Notes under the pieces: model-generated
What the model saw: only the letters and a program-made list of their open reading frames with translations
What the model was told of the DNA's origin: nothing
The model's database searches: none
NCBI GenBank assembly: GCA_012295275.1
Contig: CM022678.1
Coordinates: forward strand, 3,620,829-3,684,828
DNA length: 64,000 nucleotides
Source: Chrysomallon squamiferum
Taxonomy: Eukaryota > Mollusca > Gastropoda > Neomphalida > Peltospiridae
Direction of reading: 5' to 3'
Program-made: the position numbers and the translations under genes
In this document: positions 21,541-33,796 of the stretch, in pieces
How positions within the stretch are numbered: the first letter of the stretch is position 1
Layout: the number at the start of each line of letters is the position of its first letter

Positions 21541-22370
21541 GAAAATAAATTAATTAAAAAAAAAAAAAAAAAATGGAAGTTTAAAAAAAAGATATATATA
21601 TATTGTTTTTGTATATAGTTTATTGTTTTTCTTTTAAATTTTTATCTTTTATTTGTGTAATGTATAATAAACTAATTAAAAAAAAAAAAAAAAAAAAAGC
21701 ATATTCATATGCTTAAAAGCACTTGACCCTTTTAATGTCACTATCAAATTTTGTTACTCCAGTTTTACTGGTACAGCCGTTTGTTAGCTTAAAAGTTTCA
21801 CATTTCTTGTGTAGAGTTAAATACACCTAACTAGTATAACCCATGAAACTAATGGCTTAATTAAAATGTGTTTATATGGTTTAAATTAACAATTTTGAAG
21901 GCAAAGTGATAAATAGCAGTGCTTATGTTTGATTTTGAAGTAGTTATTCTGTGCTTCAGCAACCATCAAAGAATGTTGATCATATTTTGCAAAATGTTTA
22001 TAAACTGTTACAAAAAAAATAAAATGTTACTGTTACTTTTAAAAAAATATAATTAAAAAAAAAAAAAAAATGAATGAAATATAATTGAAATGCAGAACAT
22101 TTTTTGTTTGACATTTGACACGACAAATTGACTGTGAAGACTTCTTTTGACAGCATACACATAAACATTTTATAAATATGCCAACATGTACATTTGTGAC
22201 GTTGAAAGGGTTGACATTTTATATAAAATTAATACAAGCAAAACAAGAAAAAAACTAAATGTCATTGAGAAGAGGGAGATTATAAATCTGTGGAGTTTGT
22301 TAATTGTCAACAGGATCTTGTTCATTTGAGATAAATAAATATTCTTTTGAATAAAGTAATGTTTTCATCT
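20964..22370 (+). other. PABPC 3' UTR with alternative poly(A) sites
   Basis: After the stop there are several possible cleavage signals: AATAAA at about 21544, at 21666-21671 and at 22350-22355. The last is followed within about 25 nt by a GT-rich tract (TTGTTTGTG), the usual downstream element, and is the best distal site. Use of the 21666 site would give a shorter UTR. Internal poly(A) runs could cause false priming in cDNA libraries. Confidence 0.6.
21481..21531 (+). repeat. 51-nt genomic poly(A) tract in the PABPC 3' UTR
   Basis: Fifty-one consecutive A residues, followed by A-rich sequence to about 21573, lie in the transcribed 3' part of the PABPC gene. If transcribed, the tract is long enough to bind PABP internally. 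It may equally be a simple slippage tract. Confidence 0.85.
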
Positions 22371-24641
22371 TAACTCTTGTTTGTGTTCTGTTTGTGAACT
22401 TTAAAGCAATCATATCTTAGACTAATCCCAAACCTACAAATGTAACTGAATTCAGACTGGGGTAACTGTCTACACTATGTGTTCTGTTTGTGTAAAAGAA
22501 TATTTGCTGCTAAAAGGAGTAGCTCATGAAGTGGCCAGTGATTTTGGTTTCTTCTTACTATCTGTTGCAGTATAACTAAAAAGGTGTTTGAGTGAGTGCA
22601 CTGTTGAATGAAACTTGTTTCCTTCTTTCAAGTTCATTTTGTTTGACCAATCTACAAAACCCAGCTAGCCAATAATTTCAACCAGATATCTCAAGTGGTG
22701 GATGATAAGCTTACTCTAAAATGTTCTTCCTGTTCAGATCTAACATATTAAGCTGCATTTCCAACTGTGAAATGGCTGGTAACAAATTTCTGCATATATT
22801 ATATGTTCTCAGGTCTTTTCACACATGGCTGCATTAATGACAAACAATCATATTGCATATCAAAGACTAACAAACTGACTACACCAAAATGTAATTGGAC
22901 TCTTAGAGAATTTTAATGGTATATTCTGAAGTGTGTAAAAGATGGTAGTGTTAACAATAACTTTGTAGATTAATAGCTTGGAGAAAAATGAGTATACATT
23001 GATCATTGCAAGTACAAACAGGATTTTCGTATAGATTTCGAAAAATGTGATACATGGCAGCAACAGCCACAACTTAAATAATAAATTAATAACTATTACA
23101 GAAAACAAAGAAAAACAACATCAGATATTGTAATTGAACAGGTCTCTTTTAAATACAGTTTAACTTCAATTTTTATACTGATGTTCATCCATCAGCGTGC
23201 TTTGTTTTTCCATCAGCGTGCTTTGGCATGTAGCTCATGCATGTTTTTGTGCTGGTTTGTTGTTAAACATTCATCCAAACATCTTGTAAATACAGTGTAA
23301 TTTCCATGACATATTTTGAATGTGTGATAAATGACAAGCATTAAATCTTAAATGGTGTATTATTTTGACTTGAACTGTAGTCAAAATAGGACATTAAGAA
23401 ACAAACATCATTTAGTCTTCAAGAACAAATGATTCATCTTCACGTCATTCTATATTATAATTTTTTTTTTTTTTTTTTAAATTCGTGCTTTGGACAAATT
23501 ATTCGTGTTGCTTGACAATTCATAGTTCATACTTAGCAGTAAATATTATGCCATAAACTTAAAAAGCAATTATAACTAATTGACACACACACGTGTATAT
23601 ATAAACTGATATATATGTGTATATATATATATGTTTTACTTTTTACAGTGCAAAGTACAGTATGCAGAATCATTAAAAGATAACGGACAGATTATCCATG
23701 TAAATATTATTTAATTAATCTACAAATTTAAATGAAAGCAAAAGAAACAATTGATCAAGACAGGAAAACTCATCTTCAACAATGTTAATTATAGAAGGAA
23801 ATTAAATTAAATAGATATTTTTATATTTACAAATCACTGAATGTTTAAAGACTCCACATTGACAATTCTTAGATTCACATGAACTATGAGAATCTGGCAT
23901 GTACAATCATCAACTGATTACATAAACTGATATAAAATAAATAAATAAAAATAAATAAATAAATAAATAACATTAAAAGAAGATCAATAACAATGATAGT
24001 AATGTTGTAGATAGGAACAGTAATAAAATTAATGATGACAATAAAAATAAAATATAATTAATAGTAATAATGATGAAAATACTAAGAAGACCAATAATAA
24101 ATAACTGATAATAACGACCACAATAATAAAAATAATAATACAAAAACACAATAAAACTCAAACTATGGTAACTAAAATAATTTATTGCCCATTTAATAGA
24201 AGGAAACGGTAAAAATGATAACAACAACAAATCAATAAATATTAAATACAAACACAAATTCAGCAGCATCCAAGAAAAATAACCAGATTTCATTAACAAG
24301 CTCACACAAACAATATAAGATGAAAAGAAAACTGCTGTCATTAGCAGAAAATATTCTTTTATAGCACTTTCCCACAGACAGATGAAACCTATTCTTTTTT
24401 CTTTTTTTGTTCTCTTTCATAAATTACTTTTAGTGTATAAGTTAAAACAGGAAGTTCATACTAATAATAATAATATGAAAAGTACACTAAACACTAACTG
24501 GCTGCTAATCCATAATTACTGATCCATTATCTGCAAATATCTGTACGTCATTGTAAAGAGGAACATTCATACCATATTTTGTTAGACATATAATGTTTTT
24601 GGGGTATAATCTACAGCAGGAGGTTCAAACTAATAATAATA

Positions 24642-24681
<40 letters not shown>

Positions 24682-25304
24682 AAACTACTGCTAATCTGCA
24701 ACTACTAATCAGCAAATGTTCTTTTGTTTGCACCTTACTGAAAATAGGAGAGAGTGTACCATAGTTAGTTACAGATATCTTGAGGCACAGGCTATAATGA
24801 AAAAAAAAAAAAAGCTACTCACAAACAGACAATGGTGATGTCAAACTTACTGTTCCAGCAAGTGGAGAGAGATGTGTTAAAAAACTGAAATTTAAAGAAT
24901 AAATAATTAAATCTCTTGTATGTACGACGTTATAAAAACTAAGTTATAAAACAGTTAATAAATGCATGATTAGTGTTTGTATCTGTGAAAGTACATAAAA
25001 CACATTTAATATTTTTATTTTTTTTATTTTAAAAGAACTTTCAGCTGATTGTATAATACTGGCCATGTTTGTTATTGTTGTTGTGTGTGTGTCCTTTTGT
25101 ATGTGTGTTTAAAATCTAATCAGACACACACACACACACACACATTATATGCCTTCGCTGCACTTATAGGTAAACCAGTCTCTTCGTGAGAATGTGTCTG
25201 TCTGTATGTACGTACATACATGTCACATCAGTGTCTATGTAATTGTCAGTATGTTTGTGTGTGTACGTGTACTGGATTTTAGTATTCCACAGAATCATAC
25301 TTAC
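22371..25304. other. intergenic, AT-rich, no supported gene
   Basis: The stretch contains AAT/AAAT arrays (about 23936-23970 and 24634-24680), short AC tracts (25122-25144) and no convincing exon. The 3' exons of the minus-strand Ig gene (membrane anchor or tail, if any) would have to lie here. A weak candidate with a GTAAGT donor around 24850-24890 does not match the reading phase of the last clear exon, so it is not called. Confidence 0.5.
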
Positions 25305-26028
25305 AAGGAAAATACATCACGGGACTCTTACTGGGTTTAAATGACGTGTGACTTGATGGGTGTGATATGTCAATGAGCAGAAATAAGAATTTGCCGGCAA
25401 ACTCACTCGGTACGTCATTAATCCTCACAGCACAGATTACTTGAATGTTGTCCGAAGTACACGGAGCTTTGTTGTAAAGCCGTATTGTTAGTTCAGTGGG
25501 TATGTCTCTCACTTCCTCTGACACTATCTGTGTTAACGTAAAATGCTCAGTAAAAGAGACAGATAATGTATTTTTGAGAGCATCTGCACAACACCAACAC
25601 ATACATGCAAACTTGTACAAATACATGCTCTCTCTCTCAGACACACACACATGTGTGTCCACTCATACACTCACAAATAGACACAGACACATATACACAA
25701 ACAAATACATTTTATACACCCTTGCAATTCTATATATTGTAAAATAAAATTGGTGTTTCATGCACATCAGACACAAATCTGACACTTACAAAATATGAAA
25801 CACAAACCTGGTATTTACAACACATCAAACAACACAAACCTGGTATTCTACAACACATCAAACACAAACCTGGTATTTACAACACATCAAGCAACACAAA
25901 CCTGGTATTTCCAGGTACAGTTTGGTTCTGGGTATGTACAGCTTCCTACCACTGCTGCAGTTATTGGCAATGTGCTGTCATTGAGTGAGGGTAGTTGGTT
26001 ACCTAGTATTTCATAGGCCGCTGTAAAC

Positions 26029-26072
<44 letters not shown>

Positions 26073-26081
26073 GAATAAGAA

Positions 26082-26112
<31 letters not shown>

Positions 26113-26212
26113 AAGATAATTAAATATCAATAATGATAATAGTAACAACAACAAAACAAATATAAACATTCAGGCATGCAGTATTTGTTTCATTTTAAAT
26201 TTCAGTGAGTTG

Positions 26213-26247
<35 letters not shown>

Positions 26248-27397
26248 CTGAGTGTCTGTGCGTGCGTGCGTGAGCATGTGTTGCACGTCCGTCTACGTAC
26301 GTGAAACGGTAGTAATTGAGATTCCTCCTGCTGCATTCTCGTCTGCGTCTTTACATACCCAAATACCCGTATCACGTATAGGGTCAAACGACTTTATCAC
26401 CATCGTGTAGGCCGATGACGTCGAGGCTACCGTTGCATACCCTGGCATTAACGTCTTACAGTTGGCGTATTCGAAGGTGCTGTCGCAGGTAACGACTTCA
26501 ACGAAGTCACCGGGGCGATTGAAAGTTAGATTGCCAACTAAAGAACCCTCGACCAACACACATGTAAAGCTGACACGTTTTGCCGTGTACGCTCGGATTT
26601 CCGCTGGGTGCATTCTGAATTTGTCTTTGCCTAAGAGTAAGACAGAACAACAACAATGACGACGACAACAACAAAAGCGACAACCCCTCCATTCATTTTT
26701 TTTTTTACTCAGATAAAGGTGTATTTTATAAGAAAAAAAAACATCAGAAATTTTAAAGATATTTAAAATTGACAAAGATATCGTATTTCAACGTTGTCAA
26801 ATATTCACACTCCGAATGTAGGTATTTTAAAGTTTTAAAACAAGTTAACATCTAGTTATAAAAACCTTATTTCAAGAGATATCGTTACCAAATCTGCACG
26901 ATCTATTCAAGAATACCTTAAAAGAGGTATATTTAACCTGTTTCAGTTGATAAATCATCGTCAGTTGATTCCTGAATAAGATTTGTGGTTCGTGAATTAT
27001 TTTGTTGGTTACTTCGGCAGACGAACATATAGAGTTGTCGTTCCTGAGAGATTATTTTCATGGATCGGTTCACTTCAAATTGTCATTAAACAATAAATAC
27101 AGGAGTTGTTTGTTTGATAAATTTGAAAGCTTATATTATTAATTAAATATTATTATTTATTTATTTATCCCATCATGCTATTATTAAAGAACCTCGTTAT
27201 ATTTTTAGAACTATCGGATAATTCTATATATTTGGACAATGATGACACCCTCCATTATTTCTTTCAGATATTAGTTATTTAGAATACTAATTTCATAAAT
27301 TTTATTATAAATTTTAAAAAGCGCACTAACCTGAACACAAATCCATGATGAAGATGAAATTCGGGAAGAATATATACCACCATATTGTCAGCGCCAT
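25305..27397 (-). CDS. secreted or surface protein with Ig-like domains (3' end not found)
   Basis: Exon 1 (27397-27331) encodes a hydrophobic leader of about 22 residues (MALTIWWYIFFPNFIF...), ending in phase 1 at a GTTAGT donor. Exon 2 (26630-26301, 110 codons, phase 1-1) is an Ig-like domain: FTCVL near the start and DTGIWVCKDA, the D-x-G-x-[YW]-x-C signature, near the end. Exon 3 begins at 26020 after TTTACAG; its end is uncertain (25919 or 25902). It reads SCTYPEPNCTW, like the first half of another Ig domain. Exon 4 (25583-25305, 93 codons, phase 1-1) carries LTIRLY and IQVICAV, like the second half. No transmembrane segment or clear stop was found, so the protein is incomplete here. 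The leader exon is duplicated at 34983-35049. Immune or adhesion roles are typical of such proteins but are not shown. Confidence 0.65.
25795..25915. repeat. four-unit tandem repeat of ~30 bp at an exon border
   Basis: The segment AACACAAACCTGGTATTTAC, with ACACATCAA between copies, occurs four times with small changes. On the minus strand each unit contains ACCAG|GTTTGTG, a possible splice donor. The repeat starts exactly where exon 3 of the Ig gene should end. Confidence 0.85.
26027..26116. repeat. AAT/AAG microsatellite
   Basis: About 90 bp of AAT triplets followed by AAG triplets, in the intron between exons 2 and 3 of the minus-strand Ig gene. Confidence 0.95.
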
Positions 27398-27545
27398 TTA
27401 TTTTAAATTTCTAGATTAGAAAGAAATATGTGGTTAATCACAAATAACAGTATTGTTTACCTTTACTAAAGGAAAAAGAATGGAAAATAAAATAAAATAA
27501 AATAAAACAAAATAGTTATTACCTAGCTGAAGATTCGAATATTAC

Positions 27546-27591
27546 CTCACTTGCGGAAGTACGTCATCGTAAGAAAGGTCATAGTCCAAAT
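27546..27591 (-). other. conserved small exon candidate upstream of the Ig leader exon
   Basis: This 46-nt segment has an acceptor (TTACTTAG) and a donor (G|GTAATA). It encodes LDYDL, then DDVLPQV. The same segment occurs at 35235-35295, in the same position relative to the duplicated leader exon. Joining it to the leader exon's upstream acceptor meets a stop in both copies. It may therefore be an untranslated or uORF-bearing exon, or belong to another transcript. Confidence 0.35.
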
Positions 27592-27597
27592 CTAAGT

Positions 27598-27598
27598 A

Positions 27599-27633
<35 letters not shown>

Positions 27634-27718
27634 AGATTAATAAAAATAAAACAGAAGGAAAGTAAAAAAAAATAGAAGACAAACAACCCCTTAAAAAACA
27701 AAGGAAACACCCCCCACG

Positions 27719-27755
<37 letters not shown>

Positions 27756-27781
27756 CAACCATATAAACAACAATAAATGAA

Positions 27782-27815
<34 letters not shown>

Positions 27816-28072
27816 AAAAATTAAATAATCCAATAATATCTCGTTGTCATTAATTAGCTAGTTTGTGTTTTGTTTTGTTACGTATCCGCACAGTTCATTT
27901 GATATGCTCAATATACTTATACATAAATCAGCAACATTTAACCTTTGTAAACTTGAAATGACACAACATTAATTTAATATAAATAAAACAAAAAATTAAA
28001 TTACAACAGAATATAATACAATAAAGAACATAAATAAATAATAAATGAATGAATGAATAAATAAAAATAATA
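27598..28072. repeat. low-complexity stretch: AAT, poly(A) and AAAT arrays
   Basis: AAT array (27601-27630), a poly(A) run (27720-27753), an AAAT array (27776-27812) and further A/T-rich sequence. No gene is supported. Confidence 0.8.
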
Positions 28073-28187
28073 ACATGCAGAAACTTCTAATAAATCGGTT
28101 CTTTTTGTATTACTGTGTCACGCATGCGCACCCACAGAAGTATACACTCATACAAATACAGAAACACATTACAACACACACACAAAG

Positions 28188-28210
28188 TAGTAGTAGTAGT
28201 AGTAGTAGTA

Positions 28211-28246
<36 letters not shown>
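28188..28246. repeat. compound AGT/AAT microsatellite
   Basis: A run of AGT triplets followed by AAT triplets, about 59 bp. An AAT array also lies at the matching position in the duplicated block (about 35617-35673). Confidence 0.9.
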
Positions 28247-28250
<4 letters not shown>

Positions 28251-28723
28251 TAAAAGTACCACAGCAACAAGAACAAATAAACGAACAGCAGCAAAACAAC
28301 AAAATAAAACGAGAAAGGTATCAGTATCAATTACAACAATAATCAGCCGGCTTTCGATACAACTGACGCTGTCAGTCTGTGATCAAAAGGTAAACTGACA
28401 CGACCCATCTCTCGAATCTCATACCACGTGTGCTATTGAATATTCTATAACCACTGTAGCTTATCGATCCCAAAGCCCATTCAACAAAGCTGTCATTCGT
28501 TAAGTTATAATGTTGCACGAACTCAAGCACAAATCTCTTTCATGATAATTATACTCTAAATATTACCAGCAGAGTGCACAGGTATTGAAGATCAAGGTTA
28601 TTCAGCTAATGGATTTAAAAATAAATAAAAATAAATAAAGACAGAAACAAATGAATTCATGCTCAGCTTTCGGTTGTTCACGGCAACACATCAACACGAC
28701 CACGTGATTGCTTCTTCTCTCAT

Positions 28724-28730
28724 TATAAAA
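28724..28730 (+). promoter_or_regulatory. TATA box of the DHHC gene
   Basis: TATAAAA lies about 250 bp upstream of the called start codon, so transcription would begin near 28754 and leave a leader of about 225 nt. A CACGTG-containing CCACGTGA lies just upstream (about 28700). This promoter is missing from the duplicated block. Confidence 0.5.
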
Positions 28731-28979
28731 CGAACACCCCCCCCCGTACACCGCAGACATTTCTCGCCAGTAAGTTCATCTCAGTAGCTGGTAATTACTC
28801 GAGATTTCACATGCAGTCAAGGTCTGGCAACTACCCAAAATCGCCAGAGCCATTTTCTTTTATTCTCGAGTACGAAGTAAGGACAGTCGGCGGTGAAGAT
28901 TTCGTGCGCAAACTTGTTCGATTCGAAATATCGTCTGCAGGAGTGTACAATAATCACAGCGGAACATACCTAACTTGGT

Positions 28980-30227
28980 ATGTCAGTGTTTATGAGAAGA
29001 AATGCGTTTCACCAGGCCGCGGCCAGGAGACGACAAAACGAAATTAACAACAGTTTAAAAAGACCGGCAACGCGTCTAGCAGGTCAGTGTAAAGCGTGCT
29101 GGAACGTTCGGGGCGATCGCATTGTGACTTCTGCCATCGAAGGGAATGTTGCAGTACGAAGACCATCTCTGAAAACGTACAGAAAATCTTCAGAGAAAAT
29201 GGAAACGACGACTTGGCAGAGACTGACAAATAAACTGAAAAACCAGTACAACTCTAGTTTACCGAACAACGTTAGAAAACGAAGGACAAGCATTTTCACT
29301 CCGAGAAGTGTCGAGATTGTGGCGGTTCCACTGTTTTTCTTCACGATTATTGCCGCCTGGGTGATAGGCGTCGTCGATGTTTTGCCGAAGGTATATGAAA
29401 ACTTCGAACACATTCTACTGTTTCAGCAGCTGTTTGTAAGTTTGTTGTTCACTGAGATGATGATAAACTGGTTTTGTATTCGCTATGTAGATTCATCCAT
29501 TAAAACAATCGACGGATTAAAACCCGCTTTGAAGCCGGTAATTCTTACCGACGACGGTCACGTGGACGAACGGTACGCCGAAGAAGAACATTCTCCGTTC
29601 ACCGTCGACTCAAATGGCGTCAGGACCTATCCCTACTGGTCTAGGACCCCGTGCTTTCAGTGTGACGTCATACGACCTCCCCGGTGTCACCACTGTGTTC
29701 TGTGCAATATCTGTGTTCTAAAGAGAGATCATCACTGTTTTTTCGCAGGATCGTGTGTCGGCTGGAGAAACCAGCGCCATTTTATTGTGTTTTGTCTGTG
29801 GGCGGCTGTTTCCTGTTCTTACGCCTTTGCACACGCGCTGTACTACATCTACTACTTTCTGTGGGACAGGATTTCTTACGCTGATCTGTTTGTGCCAGTG
29901 ACAGTTATCAGATTCCTCTTCGGTTATGCCTCACTGAAAATCACGTTGTACATCGCCGTGACGTCGTTCTTGTTTTACTTTTTCATTCTGAGTTCAAATT
30001 TCTTTATTGAGCACATGGAACTTGTTAGCTCAGGAAAAACGTCGTTTGAAGTCGACCGAGTCAACAAGCGGTTGGAAATAGCAGATTATCGCCCTTTTGT
30101 GGAAAAGATGAAGGGAATTTTTGGAGAAAAGTTTTGGCTAAATTTTATTATTCCTGTGCATTTTGTATATCCCCCGCTTGATGACCCAAACAATTGGCCT
30201 TTTGTAACAGTTCATAGACAGCAGTGA
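28980..30227 (+). CDS. DHHC-type protein S-palmitoyltransferase, intronless
   Basis: A single open frame of 415 codons. DHHC enzymes transfer palmitate from palmitoyl-CoA to Cys residues of membrane-associated proteins. The Cys-rich domain spans about residues 224-262, with the catalytic Asp-His-His-Cys at 250-253 (RDHHCFFAGSCVGW). Four membrane segments are visible at about 110-131, 145-165, 267-294 and 321-342, giving the usual arrangement with the catalytic loop in the cytosol. The N-terminal ~100 residues are basic and low in hydrophobicity. The canonical TTxE motif after the fourth segment is not evident. The DHHCFF-G-C-G-RN context resembles ZDHHC22/24-type enzymes more than the large families. 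Lack of introns suggests an old retrocopy or a single-exon lineage. An out-of-frame open frame (28811-29047) overlaps the start, so a later start is possible. A decayed copy lies at 36043-36191. Confidence 0.9.
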   Translation: MSVFMRRNAFHQAAARRRQNEINNSLKRPATRLAGQCKACWNVRGDRIVTSAIEGNVAVRRPSLKTYRKSSEKMETTTWQRLTNKLKNQYNSSLPNNVRKRRTSIFTPRSVEIVAVPLFFFTIIAAWVIGVVDVLPKVYENFEHILLFQQLFVSLLFTEMMINWFCIRYVDSSIKTIDGLKPALKPVILTDDGHVDERYAEEEHSPFTVDSNGVRTYPYWSRTPCFQCDVIRPPRCHHCVLCNICVLKRDHHCFFAGSCVGWRNQRHFIVFCLWAAVSCSYAFAHALYYIYYFLWDRISYADLFVPVTVIRFLFGYASLKITLYIAVTSFLFYFFILSSNFFIEHMELVSSGKTSFEVDRVNKRLEIADYRPFVEKMKGIFGEKFWLNFIIPVHFVYPPLDDPNNWPFVTVHRQQ

Positions 30228-30683
30228 AACTATACTACTGGTGCAGGTATTGTAACAGCAACAGCAACAGCTACCACTACATTCACTACAGCATCTACTA
30301 CTTTTAACCATACTATTATTGATACTATTACTATTATTACTAAAACTTTCACTGTTGTTAATAACGTTTCAATTTATTTATTTTATATTATATTTGCACA
30401 AACAGTCGGACAAGCTTTTGTAAAACAACAAAACAACGTGCTACAATACAGTGTGACTAATGCTAACTTTCGCAGTTCTTAGTAATACACCTAGATAGAA
30501 TTTCAAGTTATGAATACGCAGAGGTTAAACTTTGTGCAAATAACCAGATCATCCTTGGTGGTCTGGAACCACGTATCCGCGGATACATCTGTCCGACTGT
30601 ATGTAGAGACTGACTGAGTGAGTTACAGAGAGAAAGAGAAATCAACATACATACATACACATATATACAGAGAGAGAGAGAGA

Positions 30684-30714
<31 letters not shown>

Positions 30715-30808
30715 TGAGAGAGTGTGTGAGTATCATGATATGTATCAGCGAGAGTGACAGAGTGAGTGTATTTTAAATCTGTAAAACATATAAAAAGTTA
30801 TTGTTTGA

Positions 30809-30814
30809 AATAAA
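30809..30814 (+). promoter_or_regulatory. poly(A) signal downstream of the DHHC gene
   Basis: AATAAA about 580 nt after the stop codon, followed by T-rich sequence (TGTTATTTTTCG). Another AATAAA lies near 30975. Either could end the transcript. Confidence 0.35.
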
Positions 30815-31041
30815 GATTATGTTTAAAATATGTGTTATTTTTCGTTTTCTACCTGTTCTGGGGATTTCTGTGCAAAGAAGTAGCTTGTTATGGGTAACAA
30901 ATATGTGACAGTGAACGCTGATGCATGATAAATTTAATGGTTGTGCATGGTGATAAATACACCAAACTTTCATAATAATAAAGTCTACAATAATGGACCA
31001 AATATATGACTGCCATTTTCCTTTCTTTCTTGTGTCTTTGT

Positions 31042-31143
<102 letters not shown>

Positions 31144-31994
31144 AAAGAAAAAGAAAAGTAAAACAAAGAGAATGAAAAAGAGGAAAGTTATAGTGAAAAA
31201 AGTATGGAAACTTTGCTAAGATTTCGAACTTTTTTTGTTTCTTTGCTTATATGATCATGAAACAAATTTTTGTCAAAGTTGTAGTATCTACCAGAAACAA
31301 ACAATCAGTTGATAGTAATACAAAATGTATATTTGCACTAACAGAAGAACACATAACAACAACACAACATTTGTTTATACAAAAGGGTACCTGATGTGGT
31401 ACGAATAAATGGTCTAATAAAATTATTAACTACAGTTATTAGTTTATTATTTGGGGTGACATGTTATCACTAATAACATAATATAATAATACTGTTATTA
31501 GAATACGGCCATTTTACCACTTTACAACTGAAGTCTTGACATCATCTCATCGTGTATATGTATTTTTTTCTGAGGCTGGTAAAAGGTTTAGTGCACACTG
31601 TTGTGTCCAGCATACAATGACTTCACGACGACAGAAACACAAACACGTCAGGATATTTTTAAACTGTAGTCTGTCTGTTATACTTAGTTATTAGATAGAA
31701 TTTGGCAGAAAACATAATTTAGAAGAATGCAGAATATATTCAGACTGTGTTCATATCTCCACAGGTGCACTTTAAAAACTGATAAACGTTAAAAACGAAA
31801 CAGTGCATTGGGATTATACAAACATATTTAAAATTTCCAGTGTTTGTTTATATCATGATAGAAGATGAAACGAATAAAATAATTAGTTAGAAGTATACCA
31901 AAACACCAAACAAAAAAAAAAAAAAACCGACACGAATCGAATGAAACGTCCAGCTTAATGTACACGTATCAGAAATGTTTATGTGCTGTGGTAT

Positions 31995-33388
31995 CTAAGA
32001 AAATATCAGTGCAGGAGTCTGATGCGTGGAACTAAATTCTTTGTCAAAAGTACGTAGGTCTGAATCGAAGAAATCAAACACAAAGTCATCAACAACAACA
32101 TGCGGTATGTCTTCATCACCGCAGAATGTACATTCACCTCTCATCCTGTAACAAATAGTGAACATTTTATTTGCTTCAATGGCGACGTGTTCTTTAAAAT
32201 AAACTGAAAACATTTTGCTTTCATCCTTTTCTACTTCTAACTTTGTGATGATTTTGGTTTGTTCAACTCCGAGTTCGTTGATCACTTTAGCTTCAACGTC
32301 ATATGAAGATCTTGATTTTTCTTTCGGCCCGTATAACATAAAACCATGGAGTTTTATATTTCGGTTGCATTTGAAAGACAACGCATCAGTACCAAAACAA
32401 GCACCCCACGATTTACTGTCTTCTGTCTCAAAACGATAAACACATCTTTGAGGACGGAATCTTAGCTTTGTAGAAAACTCTACAGCCATCTGATTAGGAC
32501 AGATGACATATTTCAAAAGGGCAAGCTGCTCCTCTGACGTCAGCAACCCGCTGGAACAAACAGTGTTGACGATGAACTGCTGCGACATAACCGGAAATCG
32601 TATACCTTTTATAATTGAACCGAGAATTTCGCGTTTTGCTTTACCAGTTATTTTTATGCCTCGCTTCCGACAATTGTATTCTGCCCATTTGTTAACAGCT
32701 ACAAAGATGTCTTCCTCTTTGACGTCTAACTCGTCTGATTGGACAATTTGTTGGACGCTCTCACAAGAAAGAGACAAAAATGATTCAGATTGGAAAACTT
32801 CCTTTGCGTTGTCGTTGATAAATGTTCTGGATCTTTCGGATAGTTCCTTTTCTTCAAAAAACTTCGACTGCTCAAAAATAACGCAGACACTGTCCACAGT
32901 GATGGACGTTGCCAAAAATTCCAGACAACGAATTTCCAATCTCTCCAAGTTGTACTTCTTGGCAAGATAAATCAAAGTTAAAGCGGTTTCCGGAACGAGC
33001 GTCACACTGTTTGTGTACAGATACCTGATAAATAAATAAACAAATAAATAAATAAATAAAAAGAAGAAAGAAAAAAGAAAAAGAAAAAAGTAAATGAATG
33101 AATAATAGAAGAAAAAAAAGTATATAGTAATAATAACCTCATGAAAATGACGAAGGTCTCGGAATCTACATCAGGTATAACAATTTCACCGATTTCAGCC
33201 ATTGGTCCGCATAACATTTTCTCGAACACGTGACTTCGACTGATCATGATGAATTTGTGCGCATGAACCGGCCTCTGCTCTGGTCCTACACGAAATGTGA
33301 CGTCACAAGCGATGCCATTTTCAAACATGTGTAAATTGGTGTCTGCAAACCCTTCTAATGATTGCCAGTTCTTTCCATTATCATCCAT
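31995..33388 (-). CDS. BTB-BACK-PHR protein (BTBD1/2/3/6 type), copy A
   Basis: Two coding exons: 33388-33138 and 33024-31995, joined in phase 2 across MR|YLYTN, giving 426 aa. The BTB/POZ domain (about residues 21-125) shows CDVTFRVG, AHKFIMISRS-VFEKML and the closing YLYT strand. A BACK region (about 135-230) and a C-terminal PHR domain (about 278-425, with WGACFG, NRNIKLHGFMLYGP and the final VVDDFVFDF) follow. Proteins of this type usually act as substrate adaptors for CUL3 ubiquitin ligases in the cytoplasm. The start MDDNGKNWQS follows an acceptor-like TATTTCAG about 40 nt upstream, so a noncoding first exon is likely. The paralogue at 37686-39032 is very similar, with an identical exon 2 length. 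Function is by family; no target is visible. Confidence 0.9.
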
Positions 33389-33419
33389 TGAGTTCTTTTT
33401 CTTTGTAATCTAGCTTCCC

Positions 33420-33790
33420 AAACTGAAATATGTATATATGTATGTATATAGAGACACAATATGTATATAAATAAGGCCACACACAATATTTGATTTTTAC
33501 ATACATTAAAATACCTGTTCAGGTGTTTATCTGTCACCAATGTGATTTGTTCCAGGAATCAATTTTATAACTTTGTCCTACATACCTAACCATGAGGCAA
33601 ATGTTTTCTTTGCGTTTTGGTGACTACATAAAAGTCGTTTACCATTTTCAATTTCTAATTTTTATTTATTTATTTATTTATTATTATTATTTAAAAAAAA
33701 TAGAAATAATTTAGAAAAACAAAATACAGAGATAAAAAGAAGAAGAAGAAAAAAGAACAAAATAAATAAATAAATAAATAAATAAATATT
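33420..33790. other. AT-rich 5' flank of BTB copy A
   Basis: Short TATG and AAAT repeats around 33430-33460 and 33660-33785. A possible noncoding leader exon of the BTB gene ends near 33422, judged from the acceptor-like TTTCAG on the minus strand. Nothing else is supported. Confidence 0.4.
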
Positions 33791-33796
33791 AATAAA

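Noticed and set aside
23973-24420. Hydrophobic minus-strand frames resembling membrane proteins
   Set aside because: They come from AAT/ATA-rich sequence; no splice or start context supports them.
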